The notes beneath the pieces are model-generated. The model saw only the letters and a program-made list of their open reading frames with translations. It ran no database searches and had not been told where the DNA came from. Positions 1 through 9,000 of a stretch of 64,000 nt of DNA are shown here, in pieces (positions within the stretch are counted from its first letter, which is position 1; each line of letters begins with the position of its first letter). The translations under genes and the position numbers were made by a program. Source of the stretch: JAVJST01 sp965229715 (GTDB taxonomy: Bacteria; Pseudomonadota; Alphaproteobacteria; Rhodospirillales; Casp-alpha2); NCBI GenBank assembly GCA_965229715.1, contig CBDDJL010000002.1, positions 868,001 to 932,000 on the forward strand. Direction: 5' to 3'.

Positions 1-218
1 AGCAGGCGAAGGTTCAACTCGCCTTTAATTGGCCAGTAGAACCCGAGACGGCTGATCGAATGTCCTGACAACCAGTCAAACAAACCGCGAATAACACGCG
101 CTTCGATTCTCCTCCGTTCGTTAAGTACGATGCGTTTACGTTGCTCCAGCAGCAGCTTCCTTTGCTCCACACGCCACAACTCGATCCTGTTCCAATCGCC
201 GGGACCATCACTCGACAT
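1..218 (-). CDS. Partial hypothetical protein, basic coiled-coil N-terminus
   Basis: A frame open from an ATG at 216-218 runs off the left edge of the window, so only about 72 N-terminal residues are seen. The visible part starts MSSDGPGDWNRIELWRVEQ and continues as a strongly charged Arg/Lys/Glu/Gln-rich helix (about residues 8-45). It then turns hydrophobic/aromatic (GLFDWLSGH, LGFYWPI), as in a cytoplasmic helix leading to a membrane or core domain. A GAGG lies 9 bases upstream of the ATG. I do not recognise the family. The overlapping minus-strand frame 14-211 is less protein-like. Confidence is moderate to low because the gene is cut. Confidence 0.4.
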   Translation of the reverse strand, partial: MSSDGPGDWNRIELWRVEQRKLLLEQRKRIVLNERRRIEARVIRGLFDWLSGHSISRLGFYWPIKGELNLRL

Positions 219-715
219 TGCTGGTCGCCTCAAACTCTAAATGGTTCAGCATTCATCACCCCCACTTTCCACGCGTTTGCAGAACACCGTTCCCAGTGCA
301 TTCTTGGCGCCGACGTCGAATTCATTGCCAAGACGATGACGAAGTACTCTCTGACGGTTGATCTCCGATGTTGATGAAGAATCACATCATGGCGGTCTTG
401 CACACCCAGCTAGTTTTCGCGCAGTCCGAGAAAAACAGCGTTCAATTCGTGCCCACAAACCCAGACATCCGAAACGTGTCCACCATCCCGGAACAGGCAT
501 CCCCGAAAACAGCTTCTTGAGAATGGAGCCAGAGCCACATCGACCACGAGATTGCCTGAACGAGATCATACTGTTTCTCCAGCGGAAGCATGATCGTTTC
601 AGTACCATACTGCAGAAAATAATATATAAAAATCAAATTTTAACTGGATATATAATCGATATATCCAATATTAAATTGGTTGCCTAGAACGAAAACGTCT
701 CGTCTACTCTGATTC
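219..715. other. Gene-poor stretch with decayed minus-strand coding remnants
   Basis: No intact gene is supported. On the minus strand a frame from ATG at 591 reads MLPLEKQYDLVQAISW and stays protein-like to a stop at 442, continuing past that stop for about 19 codons. A second, start-less minus frame (about 392-255) ends in GTVFCKRVESGGDEC. Together they look like pieces of one or two decayed genes, but I cannot name a family. The 620-670 part is very AT-rich and carries a palindrome listed separately. The 109-codon plus frame 358-687 has no recognisable features. Confidence 0.3.
646..666. promoter_or_regulatory. AT-rich palindrome, possible operator
   Basis: Two 8-base arms (GGATATAT / ATATATCC) surround a 5-base spacer and contain ATCGATAT. 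The site lies upstream of the decayed minus-strand frame that starts near 591-636. It resembles the larger palindrome at 5778-5808 and the TATCG repeats at 9104-9127. It has no GC-rich stem or T-run, so a terminator is unlikely. Binding of a regulator is inference. Confidence 0.3.
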
Positions 716-1873
716 TCACGACAAATTCGTTGACGACGCGATATCTTTGTTCAAGTGCTTTGTCGCAGGTGTCAGGATTCCAATAAAATAGGCCTCCCGC
801 AGTCGGCGTTGAGCCCTCGCGTCGCGCAAGTACCCGCGAGCACCCGCATGTAACAGGGCGCCATGCGCCGCTTTCATTGCCCCATTTGCAGCGTTGAGTC
901 TAAGGCGCCTTACCGAATCGACATAGTCCTTGGCCGTCTCGCGTGGCGAAGCGGCCAGTTCTCTTAGCGTCTCGTTCAGTTCCACCGCGGAAGCGGCAAT
1001 TTCACAGGGCTGCACTTCAAGGTAGCGGTTCACGTGACCCAAAGAGTTATCAAGCTCGTGCATTTCTCGCGCCGCATCGCGCATGATCCCAATACCGAGT
1101 CCGACTTGAAGCAAAATGAATCCAGGTCGAATGGTTCTCAGAAACTCATCGGCAGGAGCGGCAATAATGCGCTCATCCGGCACGAATACATCCGATAGAG
1201 TCATCGTCCAGGTGCGGGTTCCTTCAAGGGCGCAGAAATGGGCATTCTGCCGTCCTTTGAGTTCTTTCGTGTCACAGGAGAGTAGGGCCATGACCTGTTG
1301 ATCATTGTCTCCGAAGACCGCTCCGAACACGTGATCCTTTCCAAGATTGGATACGAAAGAGACACGACCTCTAACCACGTAGCCACCATCAACACGGTTG
1401 CCTTGCAGGCGCAGGGGTTCGATACCTGATCGGTATTTCATGGGATTCGACAGTCCCGTACCCCCCAGGATGTCCGCATCCCCAACCGCATTCCGGAAGG
1501 CTTTCCGCAGGTTGTCGTTGCCCGTATTTTCGAGGTACCAGCCGCAAGCATTCTGACACCACATGCAGAACGCCGTTGTCAGACATTTCTCGGCGACTAC
1601 GGCCTGAATTTCTGTGGCAAGAGCAATATCGACTTCACCGGTGCTGGATCTCCCGCTCAAGTGCTGTCGGTACGCCCCAACCGCACCTAATCTGCGCAGG
1701 GTCTGCTCTGGATAGAGGCCTTCACGATCGATAGTAGCTGCTTGTGCCACAAGATCGTGATCAACGATGGCACGAACCGTCGACAACAGATCCGTTGTTT
1801 CGCATCTACCTATTCCAAAAGAAGAACGGCTATCTGATGCGCTATCGGTCGCTTCTGACTCAACGATGCTCAT
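716..1873 (-). CDS. Acyl-CoA-dehydrogenase-like flavoprotein (SfnB/DszC-type)
   Basis: This 385-residue protein has the order of the acyl-CoA dehydrogenase fold: helical N-domain, middle beta domain (about 130-240, with GGTGLSNPMKY and RVSFVSN) and helical C-domain. I do not see the catalytic Glu context of true dehydrogenases. Together with the sulfonate-type transporter upstream, this favours the FMN/FAD monooxygenase branch (SfnB, DszC-like) acting on an organosulfur or related compound. It is the last gene of a five-gene minus-strand operon; its ATG overlaps the stop of the OsmC-like gene as ATGA (1870-1873). The substrate is unknown. An ordinary short-chain acyl-CoA dehydrogenase is the alternative. 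Confidence 0.75.
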   Translation of the reverse strand: MSIVESEATDSASDSRSSFGIGRCETTDLLSTVRAIVDHDLVAQAATIDREGLYPEQTLRRLGAVGAYRQHLSGRSSTGEVDIALATEIQAVVAEKCLTTAFCMWCQNACGWYLENTGNDNLRKAFRNAVGDADILGGTGLSNPMKYRSGIEPLRLQGNRVDGGYVVRGRVSFVSNLGKDHVFGAVFGDNDQQVMALLSCDTKELKGRQNAHFCALEGTRTWTMTLSDVFVPDERIIAAPADEFLRTIRPGFILLQVGLGIGIMRDAAREMHELDNSLGHVNRYLEVQPCEIAASAVELNETLRELAASPRETAKDYVDSVRRLRLNAANGAMKAAHGALLHAGARGYLRDARAQRRLREAYFIGILTPATKHLNKDIASSTNLS

Positions 1874-2400
1874 GCCAGTTGAGTGCTAACAGGCACGGGA
1901 TTTCGGTAGGTGCCGGTTACAGGAGACCAATCGAGAGCATGATTGATTAGCTTGGAGAGTCGTTCACGATCAGCATCGGCGTCCAAATGTACCTTGATAC
2001 GGACTTCAGTGAAGCCGACGGGTTTGTCACTCAGGTCACCTACGCCCCACACCGAAGTAATGTTGATGTCCGCCTCGAGTTCCAGTTCGAGACTCGTCAT
2101 CCTGATTCCCTCATACACGCAGTTGGCATGAATGCCGACAGAGATGCAGGAACCTAGAGCAGCGAGGGCCGCTTCAGACGGGTTTGGCGCAGTATCGTCT
2201 CCCAACAACACGGGAGGTTCGTCGACCACATGCGCGGGAAGGTCGCGAATGTAGTTCAGGTGGCGGAACTTTCCTTCCGCCACAGTCTTGCACTTCACAG
2301 TACGCACCTGTGTCGGGTCCGATTTCCCCTTCTCGGACAGCTTTCGAAGTCCTTCCTGATCAATAACCTTGAAATTCTCTACAATAGTTTCAGTGGTCAT
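1870..2400 (-). CDS. OsmC-like peroxidase/redox protein
   Basis: OsmC/Ohr-family proteins reduce organic or fatty-acid hydroperoxides with two cysteines. The sequence carries the family core NPSEAALAALGSCISVGIHA with a second Cys in NCVYEGI, and a C-terminal hydrophobic segment. I start it at ATG 2398-2400 (MTTETIVENF, 176 residues) because a clear GGAGG lies just upstream. The longer open frame to 2496 would run into the permease gene. It sits between the ABC permease and the flavoprotein, coupled by ATGA to the latter, suggesting it deals with a reactive or thiol product of that pathway. The substrate is not predictable. Confidence 0.82.
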   Translation of the reverse strand: MTTETIVENFKVIDQEGLRKLSEKGKSDPTQVRTVKCKTVAEGKFRHLNYIRDLPAHVVDEPPVLLGDDTAPNPSEAALAALGSCISVGIHANCVYEGIRMTSLELELEADINITSVWGVGDLSDKPVGFTEVRIKVHLDADADRERLSKLINHALDWSPVTGTYRNPVPVSTQLA

Positions 2401-2447
2401 TACGACCCTCCTTCCATCTTCGTTCAGCGATTCGAGAACCGGCTCCG

Positions 2448-3275
2448 TTATCTGTCCTCCGAATGCCAGGACCATCTTCGGATTGCTATGACGCACGCAC
2501 TGTCCAGCATGAAGCCGATCAAACCGATGCCCAGCACCAGCGCAGCAAGCTGGTCATATGCAAGCGTGTCACGAGCATCATTGATCGCGTAGCCCAGGCC
2601 CGACGAGACGCCCAGATATTCGGCCGGGACGAGGACGATCCAGGCAACGCCGAGACCAATGCGGATGCCCGTGACCACATCCTGTGCAATTGCCGGTAGC
2701 GTCACGGTAGTCAGCAGAGGCAGCCTGTTAGCCCCGAGATTGCGAGCGACCCGGAACCAGTTGGGGTCTACCTTGCGTACGCCGCTTGCGGTCGAGTAAG
2801 TGATCGGCCATACCGCCGCCGCCGTGACCAGAAAGATGATTGCGCCATCCCAGGTCGCGAAGATCATTACCGCAATTGGCATCCAGGCGAGCGGGCTGAT
2901 CATTCGAAGGAACTGGAACGGCACGTGACTTGCCGCGCGAACCGTCCTGTTCTGACCAATCAGAATTCCGACCGGCACGCCAACCGAAACAGACCACATG
3001 AGTCCCAACCCGACTCTTTGTAGACTAGGCAGGGCGGCGGAAACGAACTCCCCATTCAAGAGCAGTTGCCAAAGTACGGGAATGGCTGCATCAGGGGAAA
3101 ACCCGCCGAACGCCTGCATGTGGGGATCGCGCGTAATGAGCCATGTTCCGCACCACCAGACCAATCCCAATACCGACACGCCAACGATCGGATGAACCAG
3201 CTTCGCCGAGCCGGTGAGCATGAACTCTCTTGGCTGCGGGGCCAACTTGGTTGCAAAGGCAATTGTCCGGTTCAT
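2448..3275 (-). CDS. ABC transporter permease, sulfonate/nitrate/taurine type
   Basis: The 275-residue membrane protein has about six hydrophobic segments and the permease EAA-like loop (ARNLGANRLPLLTTVTLPAI, about 187-206), where the ATPase docks. The overall form matches the SsuC/TauC/NrtB family. Its ATG overlaps the stop of the binding-protein gene (ATGA at 3272-3275), so the two are translationally coupled. It forms an importer with the products at 3272-4531 and 4524-5396. Confidence 0.88.
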   Translation of the reverse strand: MNRTIAFATKLAPQPREFMLTGSAKLVHPIVGVSVLGLVWWCGTWLITRDPHMQAFGGFSPDAAIPVLWQLLLNGEFVSAALPSLQRVGLGLMWSVSVGVPVGILIGQNRTVRAASHVPFQFLRMISPLAWMPIAVMIFATWDGAIIFLVTAAAVWPITYSTASGVRKVDPNWFRVARNLGANRLPLLTTVTLPAIAQDVVTGIRIGLGVAWIVLVPAEYLGVSSGLGYAINDARDTLAYDQLAALVLGIGLIGFMLDSACVIAIRRWSWHSEDR

Positions 3276-4531
3276 ACGTTCACCGTTTCCGTCCGACGGA
3301 ACGGATCGTCAGGAAGGGCGTTGTGATCGGCCTGCCAGTCCGGGTGTTGCTGAATGGCGTGGCGGACAAACCTGTAGTCGACGAGGTCGTCAGCGGCGAA
3401 CGCCGGGTCCAAGTTATCGAGGAATGTCGTGTCGCCCTCGACCAGTGTTTCGTTCATCGCCTCCACGATCAACCTGGTTGCGGACGGATACGGCCAAGGC
3501 TGAAAATCCACCCGACCGTTGTCCCATTCCGCGTGCCGTATAGCTCCCTGAGGGCCATAGAACTCGGTGTCGTAGAATGTGATTGCATGTTCAACGACGT
3601 CCCCCGGCATCGGCAGATACCCGCGCCCGTCACGCGATATCATTCTAGCGACCAGTTTCTTGTTTCTCGCGGCGAAGATCTGCGCCCGCACGATCGCATT
3701 CACGACCTTCTGCGTCCATTCCGGCCTACCTTCCGTATCGCGTTCGTGCACTGTCACCACGCAACAAGGGTGGTTCTTCCAGACATCGCCGGTGAACCTG
3801 AGCATCCTCGCGCCAGCACGTAGTTCACCGAACGCATTGAACGGTTCGGCGACGATGTAACCGTCAATCTTCCGCGCCGCCAACGCCGCCGGCATTTCGG
3901 GCGGAGGCAAGACCTGGAGGTTGCATTCGTTCGCTGCAAGTGAAGCAGATTGCGGCTTGATGACCGGAACAATGCCATGGTGCCGCAGCCCGATCTGCAG
4001 CACGATATTGTGCATCGAGTACCAGAAAGGGACAGCAATCTGGCGTCCGCCCAAGTCAGCGAAATCATGAATGCCCGTCTGTCCGCCGACGACGATTCCA
4101 GAGCCGTTCGTATGCGCCCAGGCCAATATCTTGACGGGAATCTTGTTGTTGTATCGCATCCACACAGGAATAGGCTTGAGCAGATGAACCACATTGACGC
4201 GGCCCGCAATAAATGCCTCGGTCAAGGGAGCCCATCCGCGGATGAGTGTGGGCTCAGCAACATCGAGCCCTTCGTCCTCGAAGTATCCCATGACATGTGC
4301 AACGAGAAGCGCCGTCGCATCGGTGATTGGCAGATACCCGAGGCGCACGACGCCGTCATCAGGTAGTGCGCCGTAGCCGGCATCCGGGATTGACGATAAG
4401 AGACTTGCGATTCCTCCCGCCGCAAAGAAGTCGAGTACATCGCGACGCGATATTCCATTTTTCTCCGCCGCAGCAACTAGCGAAAAGGCCTCCGCATCCG
4501 GCGTTGCCGACTTGGCGTATTGTCTAATCAT
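3272..4531 (-). CDS. ABC transporter substrate-binding protein, SsuA/NrtA-like, Tat signal
   Basis: From ATG 4529-4531 the protein is about 419 residues. It begins with a leader carrying a twin-arginine motif (SRRDVLDFFAAGG at about residue 28), so it is probably exported folded by Tat. The mature part begins near VRLGYLPITDATALLVAHVM and contains the NMT1/NrtA-like pattern of a two-lobed periplasmic protein. The frame is open to 4714, but that would overlap the ATPase gene by almost 200 bases; the chosen start overlaps it by 8 bases and has AAGGA upstream. The ligand could be a sulfonate, nitrate/cyanate-like ion or aromatic amine. Confidence 0.83.
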   Translation of the reverse strand: MIRQYAKSATPDAEAFSLVAAAEKNGISRRDVLDFFAAGGIASLLSSIPDAGYGALPDDGVVRLGYLPITDATALLVAHVMGYFEDEGLDVAEPTLIRGWAPLTEAFIAGRVNVVHLLKPIPVWMRYNNKIPVKILAWAHTNGSGIVVGGQTGIHDFADLGGRQIAVPFWYSMHNIVLQIGLRHHGIVPVIKPQSASLAANECNLQVLPPPEMPAALAARKIDGYIVAEPFNAFGELRAGARMLRFTGDVWKNHPCCVVTVHERDTEGRPEWTQKVVNAIVRAQIFAARNKKLVARMISRDGRGYLPMPGDVVEHAITFYDTEFYGPQGAIRHAEWDNGRVDFQPWPYPSATRLIVEAMNETLVEGDTTFLDNLDPAFAADDLVDYRFVRHAIQQHPDWQADHNALPDDPFRRTETVNV

Positions 4532-5396
4532 GGCTGCGTTGTCCTTTTCGATCCGCGCAACAGGCTTCTGCAACGAAATTTCTGTCGACCCCATGGCGTG
4601 CCGCGGTGACTCCATTTTCCTCCGTCCCATCGTTGGAAACGCAATCGAAGAGACTGAGAAGCTCATCTCGCGCAGTGTGGTATTTTTGTGTTCTGGACTG
4701 CGTGGCATTCGCATCTAGGTTGGGTAGGACACAACCTGCAATCTGCCCGGGATCGGACGTTAGAACGAGAATTCGATCGGCCATGATTAGGGCTTCGTCC
4801 AGGTCGTGGGTTACCAGCACTGCCGTCTTGCCGAATCGTTTCACGATTGTGCGAACCTCATCCCGCAATGAGTCACGGCTGACCGGATCCAAACTTGAGA
4901 ACGGCTCATCGAGCAGCAATACACCCGGGTCCGGTGCCAGCGACCTCGCCAAGGCAACTCGTTGCTTCTGTCCACCTGAGAGGCGCTGGGTGTTCACGTC
5001 TGCCAGATCTGCAATGCCTGTCGCTCGCAGTATCTCTCTGCTCCGGCGCAATCGTTCCCCTTTTTCCTGACCGGCAAAACGCAAACCGATGGCTACGTTC
5101 TCCAGTACTGTCATCCAGGGAAAGAGTGCCGGATCCTGAAACATGAGCACCCTCGTCGGGCTAGGTTCAAGAACCGGGTATCCGTTGCACGTAATCGTGC
5201 CGGTCTGAGGAACCTTCAAACCGGCGATCAGATCGAGAAGCGTCGACTTGCCACTGCCACTGGCGCCCAGAATAGCCAGCACCTCACCCTTGCGCACAGT
5301 CATGTCGATATCATCGAGCACCACAGCGCGTCCCTTCGGGTATCGAAAAGACACATTGCGTACCGAGATGACAGGAGATGGCGCGAGAACGTTCAT
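4524..5396 (-). CDS. ABC transporter ATP-binding protein, SsuB/TauB-like
   Basis: This 290-residue ATPase has Walker A GASGSGKST (about 42-50), the Q-loop region FQDPALFPW, signature LSGGQKQR, Walker B VLLLDEPF and switch His in VTHDLDEA. The family is that of sulfonate, taurine and nitrate importers. It is the first gene of the minus-strand operon 5396-716, preceded by a GTGAGG ribosome site and a long AT-rich leader. The C-terminal 60 residues after the switch region have no recognisable regulatory domain. Confidence 0.9.
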   Translation of the reverse strand: MNVLAPSPVISVRNVSFRYPKGRAVVLDDIDMTVRKGEVLAILGASGSGKSTLLDLIAGLKVPQTGTITCNGYPVLEPSPTRVLMFQDPALFPWMTVLENVAIGLRFAGQEKGERLRRSREILRATGIADLADVNTQRLSGGQKQRVALARSLAPDPGVLLLDEPFSSLDPVSRDSLRDEVRTIVKRFGKTAVLVTHDLDEALIMADRILVLTSDPGQIAGCVLPNLDANATQSRTQKYHTARDELLSLFDCVSNDGTEENGVTAARHGVDRNFVAEACCADRKGQRSHD

Positions 5397-6176
5397 GAAA
5401 CGGGCCTCACGAGATATACCTCAATGTTTATGTTGTTTCTCAAAAAATACATAATTTTCTTGTTCAAATTAGGCATGGATTCTGTTTACCGGTTGTCGAC
5501 AGCAACAAGATGGAAATGTGTGGGGTTTCGGGATTCTAGGTCGGGAGGCGACCCGATATTTCCCTGATCCCGATACCTACCGGTTTCCGTGCGGCAATTG
5601 CGCCAGAACGCATCCGATCTGTTCGAAGGCCGACCAGCCAAAGACCGGGCAGACCTTCATTCATTAAATTGCTCTCGAAATCAGTCACTGAATTCGTGCC
5701 TCATTTCCGCGTTTACCGGCGGATCATGCCTGTGTATTTAAGGCAAATTATAATATCAAACAAACAAAAATAATTTGAATTATATATCGAAAATATCGAT
5801 ATATAATTATCTTGCATAGGGTTGCATGGTCATGCATGGGGCTCAGGAACGCATGCAAAATGCCGTGACAAACAAAGGCTTCAATAAAGGCACTAAGAGT
5901 ACTTATTTAACGCCCAATGATAATCCATATGCACCACGGAGCAGACGACATGGCCGGATCTGAGAAATAGGAGTGCAATTCGATTGGAGGATTCGCTTCG
6001 CCTCCATGTTTCATGCACGAGGTTGACCCGGCCTATATGGGATTGTCCGAAAACTCGTACAGTCCGCAGCACTTGCACGTGAAACGCTGGCGGGCGAACG
6101 AAAGGGCGCGCCTGCAATCGTCATGCTCTGGCTTCTGCACAGTTCCTGGTGACCACGACTTCAGTACAATCGATCC
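5397..6176. other. Long intergenic region upstream of the ABC operon
   Basis: About 780 bases have no convincing gene. The minus frame 5893-6117 (74 codons) has no recognisable domain. Around 5540-5665 a plus frame without start (ending KTGQTFIH) looks faintly coding and has three Cys, possibly a gene remnant. 5740-5815 is strongly AT-rich and carries the palindrome described separately; this part probably holds the promoter and control region of the operon that starts at 5396. Confidence 0.35.
5778..5808. promoter_or_regulatory. Perfect 13-base inverted repeat, possible operator
   Basis: Arms of 13 bases (left 5778-5790 ending TATCGA, right 5796-5808 beginning TCGATAT) flank a 5-base spacer, AAATA. 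The repeat lies about 380 bases upstream of the first gene of the ABC operon, in an AT-rich island. Its core TATCGAT recurs at 646-666 and in front of the SOD gene at 9104-9127. A dimeric repressor or activator site is the simplest reading; no regulator gene is adjacent. Confidence 0.4.
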
Positions 6177-7208
6177 CTAGTTCGACCGTAGTCGCTCAAG
6201 GGTCGCGTGAGCGTCGCTGACGATCTCTGAGATTCGTGCGGCTACGCTGGATACGGTTTCGATCTCGCCCACGGCCTGGCCAGCGAATAGCGCCAGTAGC
6301 TCAAGGTCACCGGTCGTTGTCCTGAGTGGCGAATCGGTACTGAATTTGTAGATCGGCCGGCCATCCTCGTTGGCGATTACCACGCGGGGCATGTCCTCCG
6401 CGTTGTATCCGAAGTACCGTCCACCAAGTTCATCGGTCAGTCCATTGGCGATGACACGCACAGGAGAACCCGATGGCCAGTTGATGGCGAAGGCGTCCGT
6501 GTAGACCGTATCCTCGGCTCGGGCCTCTACGATCCGTTCCTTGTGATAGGCGTGGGCGAAGGATTCTTCGGTAGCAAGAAATGCAGTACCGCAGTGAATT
6601 CCCTGCGCCCCGAGAGCGAGAGCAGCAGCCAAGCTTCTGCCCGAGGCGAATCCGCCCGAGGCGACGACCGGGACCGATACTGTGCGAGCGACTTGCGGCA
6701 ACAGGACAAGTGACGACACGGTTCCGCGGACATGTCCGCCGGCCTCGACGCCCTGTGCGATGATGACGTCCGCACCGGCCTTCTCTGCGATCACGGCGTC
6801 CTCGACCGAGCCTACCTGATAGAGGACCAGGCAACCTGAGTCCTTGGCGCGCGCGATCACGTCAGCATGCACGCTCCAAAATAAGCACAGGGAGTGCACA
6901 TTCCTGTCAAAACAGACCTCGAGCTCCGCCTCGAACAGAGCTGGATCGGTTGCAGCCGGAATTAGGTTCACGCCGAACGGTCGGTCAGTCGTGGCTCGAA
7001 CTGCGTCGATCTCTTGGGAAATCAACTCAGGAGACTCCCGGACCATACCGAGAAAGCCATAACCACCCGATTGCACTACTGCCGATACCAATTCGGCGCG
7101 CGCGACGCCACCCATCCCGGCTTGAAGAATTGGATAGCGACAGCCCAAGACATCGCAAAGTGGCGTATGCAAATCAGGTCGTATGGTCACGCTAACCTCA
7201 CCGAACAT
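6177..7208 (-). CDS. Nitronate monooxygenase-family FMN enzyme
   Basis: The 343-residue protein follows the 2-nitropropane dioxygenase / enoyl-ACP-reductase II fold: PILQAGMGGVA near the N-terminus, PFGVNLIP, then the diagnostic AQGVEAGGHVRG with the catalytic His, VVASGGFASG and GAQGIHCGTAFL for phosphate binding of FMN. Members oxidise nitronates or reduce flavin-linked substrates with NAD(P)H. The ATG at 7208 has a poor ribosome site; a GTG six codons later (7190) has GTGAGG before it and is a good alternative start. It is separate from, but on the same strand as, the transporter operon. Confidence 0.85.
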   Translation of the reverse strand: MFGEVSVTIRPDLHTPLCDVLGCRYPILQAGMGGVARAELVSAVVQSGGYGFLGMVRESPELISQEIDAVRATTDRPFGVNLIPAATDPALFEAELEVCFDRNVHSLCLFWSVHADVIARAKDSGCLVLYQVGSVEDAVIAEKAGADVIIAQGVEAGGHVRGTVSSLVLLPQVARTVSVPVVASGGFASGRSLAAALALGAQGIHCGTAFLATEESFAHAYHKERIVEARAEDTVYTDAFAINWPSGSPVRVIANGLTDELGGRYFGYNAEDMPRVVIANEDGRPIYKFSTDSPLRTTTGDLELLALFAGQAVGEIETVSSVAARISEIVSDAHATLERLRSN

Positions 7209-7289
7209 TCAGCTTGCCGTTTTAAGAAAATCCACGTCTCCCGTGACGTTGTTCCGGACGCGACAGTCGACGAACACAATCGACTTCTC

Positions 7290-7484
7290 TCAGTCATGAT
7301 CGAACCATTCTCGTGTATCTATACTCCGCGCCATATTTTTGATCCAAGCGTCGAGCCTATGTTTGGCCTTGTATGGCCATCGTGATCCACCTCGGTTCAT
7401 GAGAATCCTTTGTCCCCCGGACATGGAGGCAGCGCCACAGGTTCGTTTGGCCTTGATCTGCGCTGTGTCTATCGTATTTGGCAT
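7290..7484 (-). CDS. Small basic hypothetical protein
   Basis: This 64-codon frame is rich in Arg/Lys and Trp (SRWPYKAKHRLDAWIKNMAR). It is listed because a strong ribosome site (GAGGAG, 7 bases before the ATG) is present and it lies on the same strand just upstream of the nitronate-monooxygenase-like gene. I recognise no family and codon bias is weak. A chance frame in the leader of the downstream gene remains possible. Confidence 0.35.
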   Translation of the reverse strand: MPNTIDTAQIKAKRTCGAASMSGGQRILMNRGGSRWPYKAKHRLDAWIKNMARSIDTREWFDHD

Positions 7485-7544
7485 GAGGCAGCTCCTCAGA
7501 AACAGGTTGTCCGCGGCCTAGGTCGGCACCTTTCCTAGCTAATC

Positions 7545-7901
7545 TCAGTCACGATGTGGTTCAGAGGCCGGACGGGTGTTGGCTTGCATGGCATGAAGTG
7601 TGTCCAGAGCAAGGGTGGAATGGGCGAAAGCGCCGCCGGCCCGCATTTCGGCCGCAACCCAGATGGCTTCCATGACTTCTTCCGGACTGGCGTCCTCTCG
7701 GGCCGCCGCTTTGGTGTGATCCTGGATGCAGTATGGGCATTGGGTTACATGTGCGACGGCCACGGCGATGAGCTGTTTGGTCTTCCGCGACAGCGCACCT
7801 TCCATAAAGACGGCCTGACTGAACTGACGAAAGGCTGCATCGATACCCGGTGCGAACTTGCCGCGCATCTCGGCCATTTCTCTGGTCACCTTCGGATACA
7901 T
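7545..7901 (-). CDS. Carboxymuconolactone decarboxylase / AhpD-like protein
   Basis: This 118-residue protein has the AhpD core: CPYC at residues 55-58 followed by His62 (QCPYCIQDHTKAA) within an all-helical fold. AhpD-type members use the CxxC pair as a disulfide reductant for peroxiredoxin; others are decarboxylases lacking this pair, so a redox role is more likely here. AGGA precedes the ATG. Its position between the monooxygenase-like gene and superoxide dismutase fits an oxidative-stress group. Confidence 0.83.
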   Translation of the reverse strand: MYPKVTREMAEMRGKFAPGIDAAFRQFSQAVFMEGALSRKTKQLIAVAVAHVTQCPYCIQDHTKAAAREDASPEEVMEAIWVAAEMRAGGAFAHSTLALDTLHAMQANTRPASEPHRD

Positions 7902-8343
7902 CGTTCCTACCTTGGCATTCGTTTTCTATTGGCGGTGAAGATAGTTGTTCACGACCTGGTATGAAGCAGGAACATCGCCAGGATCATGGCGATGACAACC
8001 GCTACGATTCGCTGTCGGTTGTATTGCGAAACAGTGTTGGGCGAATTCCAGAGATCCCGCACCAAGGCATAACACCAGCTTCTGAGTGTTGATCTTGAGA
8101 GGGGATGTGTTGGTCCCATCTGGTGGCGGGTCCTGGAAATGGTTGTGATTGGCGCACGTTCATTAAACCGATTGCCCTGTCGTGTATCCACGCATTGACG
8201 ATGTCGTGCCGAGCCATCATGACGGCGGGCCAGTGAAGTTGTCCGCCTTGACGTGCTGCGTAGTGAGACAAGCCTGTCCGTATCGCGACGATCGACGGAG
8301 GCGCGACGATCAAGGGGCCAAAGGGTTTCCTTGCTTTTGTGTT
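7902..8343. other. Intergenic region between SOD and AhpD-like genes
   Basis: About 440 bases with no supported gene. Frames on both strands (for example 8002-8313 and 7949-8407 minus, 8182-8880 plus) lack recognisable domains, have irregular composition and mostly overlap the SOD gene. It probably contains the leader and promoter of the AhpD-like gene. Confidence 0.3.
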
Positions 8344-9000
8344 TCATTGTGTGGCACCGGCAGCGGAAATGATTTGCGGCACGGACGCGATTGCTGTTGC
8401 AGTCCAACGGCTCAGATTTCGATTAGCGAAGTTCCAGTTGAGCAGATGCCTGATGACATCGGATACGTAGCCCGCCCGGCGGTTCCGGTAATCGAGGTAA
8501 TAGGCGTGCTCCCACACATCAATGGTGAGCAACGGCGTTTGCCCGCGCGCCAGCGGGGTGTCCGCGTTCGAGGTGGCCGTAACCTTAAGTTTGTTCTCGT
8601 CGATCACGAGCCAGACCCAGCCGCTGCCGAACTGTCCGGCGGCAGCTTCTTCCATTTGCTTGGCGAATGTGTCGTAGCCGCCGAGATCGGTGTCGACCCA
8701 CTTGCCTATTGCGCCGTAGGGTGTGCCGCCGCCCTTCGGCGTGAGGGAGCACCAGTAGAAATCATGGTTCCAAGCTTGCGCCGCGCTATTGAACAAAGCG
8801 CGATGGCGTTCTTTACCGGCAGTCTGTTGGATGATTTGTTCGAGCGATCGGTCGCCCAGACGCACTTCCCTCGCCAATGATCTAGCCTTCTCTACATAGG
8901 CCCGATGGTGCTCTCCGTGATGGATCTCCAGCGTTTTCCGCGAGACATACGGCTTGAGGGCATCATATGGATAAGGAAGTTGCGTCAGGGTGATCTGCAT
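8344..9000 (-). CDS. sodB: Superoxide dismutase, iron type
   Basis: The enzyme converts superoxide to peroxide and oxygen. Metal ligands are visible: His27 in IHHGEHH, His in AAQAWNHDFYW, and Asp/His in LTIDVWEHAYYLDY. The Gln in AAQ and the FGSGW context point to the iron rather than manganese type. I start at ATG 8998-9000 because GAGGAG lies six bases upstream; earlier ATGs have no such site. The C-terminus carries about 20 residues beyond the usual end (after NWNFANRNL), a Ser/Ala-rich tail of unknown meaning. Repeated AT-rich TATCG motifs sit 100-130 bases upstream. Confidence 0.92.
   Translation of the reverse strand: MQITLTQLPYPYDALKPYVSRKTLEIHHGEHHRAYVEKARSLAREVRLGDRSLEQIIQQTAGKERHRALFNSAAQAWNHDFYWCSLTPKGGGTPYGAIGKWVDTDLGGYDTFAKQMEEAAAGQFGSGWVWLVIDENKLKVTATSNADTPLARGQTPLLTIDVWEHAYYLDYRNRRAGYVSDVIRHLLNWNFANRNLSRWTATAIASVPQIISAAGATQ

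Noticed and set aside
8182..8880. 232-codon plus frame overlapping SOD
   Set aside because: Antisense to the SOD gene, whose metal ligands are all present.
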